The position numbers were made by a program, and so were the translations under genes. Positions 1 through 5,638 of a stretch of 12,533 bases of DNA are shown piece by piece (within the stretch, counting starts at the first letter, position 1; each line of letters opens with the position of its first letter). Below the pieces are notes generated by a model. The model had not been told where the DNA came from. It saw only the letters and a list, made by a program, of their open reading frames with translations, and made no database searches. The DNA comes from Triparma columacea (lineage: Eukaryota; Sar; Bolidophyceae; Parmales; Triparmaceae): NCBI GenBank assembly GCA_030267965.1, contig BRYA01000120.1:1-12533 (forward strand), given 5' to 3'.

Positions 1-481
1 CCCTCTGGCCCTTTCCCTCACAATCTCTAATAATCAATACTCAATTACATCTCCAAATACCTTGGTTTAACATTTTTTGATGGTTTTACGTGGTTACATG
101 CACGTCGCGCTAAACCAATCGCAATCCTGGTGTTGCTACTTCTCCCACAACCCCATCAGTGACACCAACATCGGGATTTCGTCAATTTTTCAATGATATC
201 TTTTTCAGTATTCTGTTCTCCTCAAAAACCATTCCTCCCCGCCCCCATGCAATTGAAGCTGGAAGGCAAATTTGAGGGTCAATAAAGCGTGCGGCTTTCC
301 TTCTCATGACATTCTTTCCTCTTATTTTACACCCAACAACATCATACAATCCTCTGCTCTAAAAGCGAGCGTAGCGTACTTTCCTTTCCATCCGTCATCC
401 TCCCTCCCGCATCCCTCCACCTCCCTCCCCCTCGCTCCTTCGCCCCTCCCAATCACCCCCCTTTCCTTCTCCATTACCCCA
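1..481. other. Intergenic region, no gene recognised
   Basis: No reading frame here resembles a protein I know. The first 270 bases are AT-leaning, with frequent stops in the frames I read. From about 370 to 480 the plus strand becomes strongly C/T-rich, with repeated CTCCCTCC-type words, so the open frame over this part is low in complexity and rich in Ser and Pro. The stretch is downstream of the minus-strand gene ending at 482 and probably includes its 3' UTR. No AATAAA was seen on the minus strand close to the stop. A promoter or first exon of a gene to the left of the window cannot be excluded. Confidence 0.5.
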
Positions 482-1234
482 TTAAAACTCTTTCCCCACA
501 TGAGGCATCCTGTCAACAAAGATGGTCTGCCCCTCAATGTCGTTCATGCAGGTCATGCCTATGATGGTGACGAAGACGAAGAGGAAGCCGAAGAGAATTC
601 CTGCTAGGATGTTGGGGGTCATTGCTACGTAGTACGTGGAGTCGCTCCCGTTGGCTTGGTTAGCCAGCCTCCTCTCAGTCCTTCTCTGGTTGAGCTCCGA
701 GTCAGTGGGCTGGGAGGCGAGGTAGACGGTCCTGCCACTGCCTCCCTTCATAGTATTAGACACGACTTTGTCGACCTTCTTCGCGGACTCCCCTGCCTCG
801 AGCTGAACAACGAGGACCTTGCCCTCCTGGATGAGCCCCTCCCTGAAGTTTTTGAGCCCATTGACGACCTCGACGGAAGCGCTCCCCCCGAGCAGGTTTT
901 TGAGCTTTTCCGTGTCGACCCCCCCAAAGACGTAGTTCTTGATCTCAGCAATGTTACCCCTGTCCTCCATGGCGGCTTTCACCGCTTGGAGCTTTGGGGC
1001 CATTGCAGTGACACCGTCGAGGTCCTTACTCCTCGCTGGGAGAAGGAAGAACACATGCTCTCCATCTACACTATCTCCAATCTTCTCCTCGACCAGTCCC
1101 TTGAGGTTTAAACGCTCATGATCCTGATTAACAATGACCGATCCCGAACCTGATTTTGTTACCATGATAGGACTCGTGGAGACATAGCTCGCAAGCAAGA
1201 GGAATACAGAAGTAAAGAGAGCAGATTTGAACAT
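482..1234 (-). CDS. Voa1/Ac45-like V-ATPase accessory membrane protein (short form)
   Basis: The predicted protein has 250 residues. An N-terminal signal peptide (residues 1-20, MFKSALFTSVFLLLASYVST) is followed by a luminal part of about 180 residues with one N-glycosylation sequon (N195-G-S) and a C-terminal membrane span at about 208-230. The span begins with MTPNIL and is followed by a short tail with TIFVD and a final GKEF. This pattern (aromatic residues, TP, glycine-rich span, then a short tail ending in GKE plus an aromatic residue) is what I know from the C-terminal domain of V-ATPase subunit S1 (Ac45/ATP6AP1) and yeast Voa1, which sits in the Vo sector of the proton pump. The luminal part is short for that family and I do not recognise it. 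The frame stays open upstream to 1369, but the methionine at 1234 gives a clean signal peptide, so I chose it. No intron is needed. Family membership rests on the C-terminus only. Confidence 0.6.
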   Translation of the reverse strand: MFKSALFTSVFLLLASYVSTSPIMVTKSGSGSVIVNQDHERLNLKGLVEEKIGDSVDGEHVFFLLPARSKDLDGVTAMAPKLQAVKAAMEDRGNIAEIKNYVFGGVDTEKLKNLLGGSASVEVVNGLKNFREGLIQEGKVLVVQLEAGESAKKVDKVVSNTMKGGSGRTVYLASQPTDSELNQRRTERRLANQANGSDSTYYVAMTPNILAGILFGFLFVFVTIIGMTCMNDIEGQTIFVDRMPHVGKEF

Positions 1235-1520
1235 CTTCAGCGCGTCAGAAGTCTTGTAGGATCTGTTTTCCCCTGAGTTTGGATAGGACGAATTGGGCGA
1301 ATGGAGGAAATGTGAGAGAAGGAAGTGGGCCCAAATCTCAAGCCCCAAATTCGAAGGAAAACAGCTCAATTCAGCCCACTACTTCCACGACTTCGCAAAC
1401 TCCCCACCCCACAACCTCCATTTCTTCCATTCATTTCCTAGTCACCCCCCTAAGTTCCCCATTTGTTAGCATCACTCCTGCCCCCCCCCACCCCCTTTCG
1501 AAAGACATCTTTCTCCAACA
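1235..1520. promoter_or_regulatory. Divergent intergenic region with pyrimidine-rich leader
   Basis: This stretch of 286 bases lies between two divergently transcribed genes and must hold both promoters. No TATA box is obvious. On the plus side, from about 1380 to the ATG at 1521, the sequence is strongly C/T-rich, including a C-run near 1480, and ends in CCAACAATGGCAC, a good start context with purine at -3 and G at +4. The minus-strand frame is open across part of this region, but no start or conserved residues support its being coding. Confidence 0.4.
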
Positions 1521-3396
1521 ATGGCACAGAGGAAGAGCAAGGTGCGGTTCCGCGATCTTTGTTCCGAGGACAAGGCGAAGCTCGCAAAGCTGATTGCCAA
1601 GGTCGCCTCGCTCCACGATGAAGCTGCTCCCTCTCAAATGGGTAAGGAGCAAGTTCTCGAGTTGGCCTCTTTGAAGGATGAGGTCAAGTCAAAGGAGGAG
1701 GCGATCGAGAAGCTGCTGAAGGAGGTGGACGGTTACAAATCCAAGTTTGAGCAGTCGCTGAACATTGTAAAACAGTACCAGAAGAAGATGATTTCCATGG
1801 CCTCTGAGTTGCATGAAGCCAAGGAGAAATCGAACCAGAGCGGTGGTCAGCCCGACGCGAATACGACGGAATCACTCAAGGTTGACATTGTCAGGTGAGC
1901 CGTTCTCCTCGCGACGACTTAATGTGCTGCGCAACTAACCTCCTTTGGTCGTCGCTTCACTTCAATCATCGATTCCACCCCCCACCGCAGTCTCACAGAC
2001 CAACTCAACACTTCCTCCAATACCCAATCTCAATCGGTATCACAAGCAAACGCTTCCATCATCCACTCTCTTCAGTCGGAGCTTGCCACCGTGAAGTCCT
2101 CCTTTGCCATAAAGGTTTCAAATGTTGAGGAGAGGTACAACGAGGTGATAGTGAAAACGAAAGAAGAGGTGCAGTCGCTAGAGAAGGCCCTCGAGGAGAG
2201 AGGGCAGGAGGTGAATCTGTTACGGAGTCAGGTGCGAATAGACGAGGGAGATTGAATTGTCAACCAGACGACGTATCCACTAACGCAAACTTGTCTGTCG
2301 TCCCTTCGCTCCCCCACCCAAGATCAACGCAAACACAGCCGCCATAAATACTATGCAACCTTCCCAACCCCCCCCGCCCCCTGTCATCACTGTTGATCAA
2401 AACGACGACGTCTCGGAGATGCCCCACTCTATGCAACCTTCTGTCAACCCCCACCCACCGCTCGTTATGCCCTCCACTGCAACCCCCTCGGTGCCAGCCC
2501 CAGTCCCACCTTCCCAAGACGAAGATAACGGGTTAGGTGACATTGGCACGTGGCTATCGTTCGTCCGGGAGCGATCAGGGACCGTCGACACGGACCTCTC
2601 CTCCTACTCCCTGCGTTCTCAGCCCCCCCATCCCGAGCCCCGGCCGCCTCTCCGGCAAAGACCCACCAACCACAACCCCCTCACGACGTCCTTGGACAGT
2701 GTCGAGTGGAACAAGCACGCCCCCAACGCCAGCGCCCGGCCTACCCTCGAAGACGAGGCCAACGATAGAGGGGTTATGATGGCGATGCGGGAGGATGTGG
2801 ACAAACTCTCCCATCAGCTCGATAGTACTCTGGATGATATTTATCAGATGGAGGTAGGGAACGGGGTAATGGGGGGTCAAATACCAAGGACCATGCCAAA
2901 AGACCGTCGAGCGCCTGCTCCTCCGAGAACGCTGAGAGCGCCTGCGGTAAAGATTGCAAGGCAGCAGTCCCCCCAGGGGCAAGAGAACGAAAAAGAGAGG
3001 ACACCGAGAACAAAAATGAAGCGCCTCCTCCAAATCCAAGAGCAGAGCTGGTCTCCTTCGTCGCGAACGGCGACGGCGAACCTCTCCAAGGTAAAACCCG
3101 AGGTCTTCACTAACAAATCAAAGAAGAAAGTGAATGCAGAGGCAAGGCGGAAGCAGGAGGCCAGGAGCCGAGAGCTATCCAACCCCAACCGGTACAAGAA
3201 GAGCCAGCTCGAAAACCTGACCCGCATGGGGGGAGGAGAAGCCAGTGACGAGGAAGGTGAAGGTGAAGAAGACGATGAAGGGGAGGACAAAACCCCCAAC
3301 GTCAGTGTGAGCTTCGCGGACGAAAGAAGCACTGTGCAAGTCTACGACGACTCCCTGTTCGACCTGCTGGAAGAGCTAGAGAGCGTCGAGAACTAA
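1521..3396 (+). CDS. Coiled-coil protein of unknown function (three exons)
   Basis: I do not recognise this gene. Exons 1521-1894, 1991-2231 and 2323-3396 join in phase to give 562 residues. Residues about 15-105 and 150-205 are rich in Glu, Lys, Leu and Gln in heptad-like spacing and are probably coiled coils; the second part exists only after splicing. Residues about 216-270 are proline-rich. A middle segment includes a short helix-like stretch (about 360-380). Residues about 395-495 are basic, followed by an acidic run (512-527) and a conserved-looking acidic and hydrophobic C-terminus (YDDSLFDLLEELES). The layout suggests a scaffold or cytoskeleton-associated protein, but that is a guess. 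The start at 1521 has good context and a pyrimidine-rich leader. The exon 2 donor could also lie 21 bases upstream (GAG followed by GTGAAT), which would remove seven residues without a frameshift. The gene converges with the membrane-protein gene ending at 3514. Confidence 0.7.
1895..1990 (+). other. Intron 1 of the coiled-coil gene (96 bp)
   Basis: The donor is AG followed by GTGAGC and the acceptor is CACCGCAG after a pyrimidine-rich tract. The first exon frame ends within a few codons of this donor. Splicing after two bases of a codon (AG plus T gives Ser) continues into a second Gln/Glu/Lys-rich coiled-coil frame that has no start of its own. Confidence 0.8.
2232..2322 (+). other. Intron 2 of the coiled-coil gene (91 bp)
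   Basis: The donor is CAG followed by GTGCGA, which is weaker than the other donors in the window. A good branch site (CCACTAACG, 2277-2285) is followed by a pyrimidine tract and the acceptor CCCAAG. Both sides are in phase 0, and splicing enters the long third-exon frame ten codons before its first methionine. Without splicing, the frame stops at 2253-2255. Confidence 0.75.
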
Positions 3397-3513
3397 TGTC
3401 GCAATATCTACGTGTATCTCAACTATTCTGTTTTAAAGCAAAAACGAAAATTGTTTTAGGGAACCCCTACTGTATACATGGCAAATAGTTTTATTTGCAA
3501 TAAACGCCAGCAG
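3397..3513. terminator. Shared 3' region of convergent genes with overlapping poly(A) signals
   Basis: Two genes end 117 bases apart, tail to tail. A perfect inverted repeat of 7 bp with a 4-base loop lies at 3481-3498 (GCAAATA, GTTT, TATTTGC). AATAAA is present on the plus strand at 3499-3504 and on the minus strand at 3495-3490, so each gene has a canonical poly(A) signal within about 10 bases of the other's, on or beside the hairpin. Confidence 0.6.
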
Positions 3514-4427
3514 CTAGCTCCTCACTTTACAGTTATTAGGTTGGTATAAGCCTGCGTATAAAAAGTGTTGGCAGTCAAGGAACATGTAATTGAATCTCCC
3601 AACGCAAAAAACAAAGACGAGGATGAGAGCGGTTGAGATCGATACGTGAGCAGCCGTTTTTGCCTGTGAATTGCTAGACTCGGCATTTGCTGTTATTGAT
3701 GGGGCAAATATCTCAAGTAGAAGGACGGCACCGACGCACACCAGCACAATCGTGATGGCCGCGCCGAAGTAGTTGATAATATTAGAAGTCGAAGCCAAGA
3801 GAACGGCAAAGACGACGACCAATGCAAACACGAGCAGTGTAACCCAGCGATGTCCCGCCACCATGCGTTTCTACGGGCGACGGGCGAAGCGAGTGTGTGT
3901 CGTGTGAGTGAGTGTGTCGAGTAGTGAGTGTGTCAGCGAGTCGCCTCCCTCGTCCCTGGTCGACATCCCTCCCCTCCTCGCCCCCCCCTCACCTCAATCA
4001 AAACCGCTATGGCCAAGCCGCAGGCAACGAATCCCATTGTGAACAACGGCACCCACGGAAAGGCCAAGTAGCAGCCAATGTAGAAGATAGGGAACCAGGT
4101 CGCTAATACCAACACAAATACGTACGCCTGCACGAGCGTGAGCCTGTAAGAAGGTGTTTGAAGAGGTTGTTCCACTTCCAGCCTGTGAAGGGCATTAAGA
4201 GCGACAAGAGCACCGAATTCTGGGGGAACAGATTGGACACGGACGCCCTCGCTGTAATAACCAGAGCCAACGCAACAGTTGCCCCAGTCTAAAGCAACAA
4301 CCGCGCCCTCCTTCTTCTCCACCTTCACCCCTCTCCACAACCTAAAATCCTCCTCGCCTTGACGAAGGTCAGCCTCCTCCCCTCCAATAGCGGCCCAACA
4401 TGTGATTAGTACCTCTTCCCTCGACAT
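3514..4427 (-). CDS. Multi-pass membrane protein of unknown function (two exons)
   Basis: I do not recognise the family. Exons 4427-3993 and 3870-3514 join in phase 0 to give 263 residues. The first 95 residues are soluble, with acidic and tryptophan-containing segments and a CC pair at 51-52. They are followed by about five hydrophobic spans, near residues 98-120, 124-143, 154-172, 178-200 and 217-238. The tail is short and cysteine-containing (DCQHFLYAGLY). Splicing replaces a low-complexity Arg/Gly tail of the first exon with the sequence KRMVAGHRW and three further spans, which makes a coherent integral membrane protein. No catalytic motif or transporter signature is visible. The start at 4427 is the first ATG after the short divergent promoter. 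It could be an uncharacterised lineage-specific membrane protein. The intron join is well supported, the function not at all. Confidence 0.7.
3871..3992 (-). other. Intron of the membrane-protein gene (122 bp)
   Basis: The donor is GAG followed by GTGAGG and the acceptor is GCCCGTAG; both flanks are phase 0. In transcript sense the 5' half is G-rich and the 3' half is a run of CACACTCAC-type repeats ending in CTCGCTTCGCCCGT, nine bases before the splice site. Confidence 0.8.
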
Positions 4428-4577
4428 GCCAAAGATTTTACTGTATATTACTGTATATTACTGTGGTCACTGTATCTATATTAACGCAAACGAAGCGACA
4501 AAAAGAACAAGAAAAACCAAGTAACCCTGAAAGAAGCGAATTTTGGCTTGACGCTTGAACAGGACCTCAAAATCTTC
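4428..4577. promoter_or_regulatory. Divergent promoter with 10-bp tandem repeats
   Basis: Only 150 bases separate the start of the minus-strand membrane-protein gene from the first ATG of the isomerase gene. At 4441-4460 the 10-mer CTGTATATTA is repeated exactly twice, followed by diverged copies (CTGTGGTCAC, TGTATCTATA) to about 4483. The A/T-rich words could act as TATA-like elements for either gene. The part nearest the isomerase start is A-rich. Confidence 0.5.
4441..4483. repeat. Short tandem repeat, 10-bp unit
   Basis: Two exact copies of CTGTATATTA (4441-4450 and 4451-4460) are followed by two diverged copies. The spacing of one helical turn places repeated elements on the same DNA face. 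Confidence 0.7.
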
Positions 4578-5552
4578 ATGCCAAGCACCGCCTACTCATC
4601 ATTCTTCTATCTCTGCCTCTTTCTGCACACTACACTGAGACCAACAACTGCACTTCTCAAAACGTTATCTGTCAGCTCTCCAATTGGCTCTCCAATTGGC
4701 TCTGAAATGAAGTCCCTTTCCCTCGCTCGACGATTGTTGTTGCCTTCATCCTCCAAATCTGCCTTATTCTCTACATATGGAGTAGGTATGACCCAAGAGG
4801 ATATGATGATGAAGGACATGCTCATCCGTACTGGCAACGACGACTCAATAGTAGGCCCAGCATCAAAGTTTGAAGCCCACACCTTTTCGGACGAGACACC
4901 AAGGGGTGCTGTTCACCGTGCCTTCAGCGTATTCCTCTTTAATAGCAACAACGAGATGCTCATTACGAAGCGAGCGAGCACCAAGATTACGTTTCCTAAT
5001 GTTTGGACCAACGCCTGCTGTTCCCATCCCCTCTACTCACAGACCCCAGAAGAGGTCGATCAAAATTCACCCCAAGACATTGCCTCACGATCGGGCAAGA
5101 TCGAGTCTTCCGGTGCGAAGCACGCTGCGATAAGGAAGCTCGACCACGAGTTGGGTGTGGTTCCCGGGTCTGTGCCGCACTCCAGCTTTCGCTTCCTCAC
5201 CCGCTTCCATTACTGGGCCTCCGACACCGTCACGTACGGGGCCGAGGCTCCTTGGGGGGAGCACGAGATTGACTATATTCTCTTCTCCCGGCAGCAGGGC
5301 GACGTCCCCCTAACTCTCAACCCCGAGGAGGTCGGGGAGGTGATGTGGGTCGACCAGGCTAAGCTAAGGAGTATGTTTGAGGAAAAGGACCTCCTCTGGT
5401 CACCCTGGTTCCAGGGAATCATGAAGCTGAAGGGATGGGAGTTCTGGGACAACCTGGACGCTATAATCGAGGGGAAAAGCGAGGGTTGCAAGGACACGGA
5501 GATCCACTACTTTGACCCGCCGGAAGAATTCTTTGCGAGGTATAATAAATAG
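4578..5552 (+). CDS. IDI1: Isopentenyl-diphosphate delta-isomerase, type I
   Basis: The enzyme interconverts isopentenyl and dimethylallyl diphosphate, the building blocks of all isoprenoids. The protein has 324 residues from the first ATG (4578) and needs no intron. Visible family landmarks, in order, are HRAFSVFLF (metal-ligand His113), TNACCSHP (144-151, with the catalytic Cys at 148 and His150), a Nudix-type helix AAIRKLDHELGV (metal-ligand Glu191) and WGEHEIDYILF (Glu228 and Glu230). The C-terminal segment SPWFQGI and a tryptophan-rich end match the yeast-type enzyme. The first 43 residues look like a signal peptide (SSFFYLCLFLHTTL) plus a Ser/Thr-rich stretch. A second ATG at 4707 begins a basic, acid-free presequence (MKSLSLARRLLLPSSSKSAL) typical of mitochondria or plastids. 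A third start at 4788 would give the cytosolic core. The diatom enzyme is often fused to squalene synthase; here the gene ends after the isomerase. Confidence 0.95.
   Translation: MPSTAYSSFFYLCLFLHTTLRPTTALLKTLSVSSPIGSPIGSEMKSLSLARRLLLPSSSKSALFSTYGVGMTQEDMMMKDMLIRTGNDDSIVGPASKFEAHTFSDETPRGAVHRAFSVFLFNSNNEMLITKRASTKITFPNVWTNACCSHPLYSQTPEEVDQNSPQDIASRSGKIESSGAKHAAIRKLDHELGVVPGSVPHSSFRFLTRFHYWASDTVTYGAEAPWGEHEIDYILFSRQQGDVPLTLNPEEVGEVMWVDQAKLRSMFEEKDLLWSPWFQGIMKLKGWEFWDNLDAIIEGKSEGCKDTEIHYFDPPEEFFARYNK
4675..4698 (+). repeat. 12-bp in-frame tandem duplication in the isomerase presequence
   Basis: GCTCTCCAATTG occurs twice in direct succession (4675-4686 and 4687-4698), with the beginning of a third copy after it. 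It encodes SPIG-SPIG just upstream of the internal ATG at 4707. Because it is a multiple of three it lengthens the spacer without changing the frame. Confidence 0.9.
5544..5549 (+). terminator. AATAAA overlapping the end of the isomerase frame
   Basis: The hexamer is formed by the last two sense codons (Asn, Lys) and directly precedes the TAG stop. If used, cleavage would leave a very short 3' UTR, which fits the 86-base gap to the convergent gene ending at 5639. Confidence 0.4.
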
Positions 5553-5638
5553 CACACACGTTAGGAACTAAACATTTAGGTCGACTACAACAAGACTTCT
5601 AGTAACAAAACACACACCCAATTCATCTAAACGCTCCA
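5553..5638. other. Convergent intergenic gap
   Basis: These 86 bases separate the stops of two converging genes. They hold no frame and no AATAAA for the minus-strand gene. Confidence 0.5.

Noticed and set aside
272..607. Open plus-strand frame of 111 codons
   Set aside because: Ser/Pro-rich product of a C/T-rich tract, antisense to the end of the Voa1-like gene, with no family resemblance.
656..1111. Open plus-strand frame of 151 codons
   Set aside because: Fully antisense to the Voa1-like gene, whose signal peptide and membrane span are clear.
2850..2892. Possible mini-intron in exon 3 of the coiled-coil gene (GAG followed by GTAGGG, to CCAAG)
   Set aside because: At under 45 bases it is far shorter than the other introns here, and the frame is open without it.
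2575..3332. Two long minus-strand frames
   Set aside because: Antisense to the third exon of the coiled-coil gene; their Ser, Pro and Arg-rich content follows from its codon composition.
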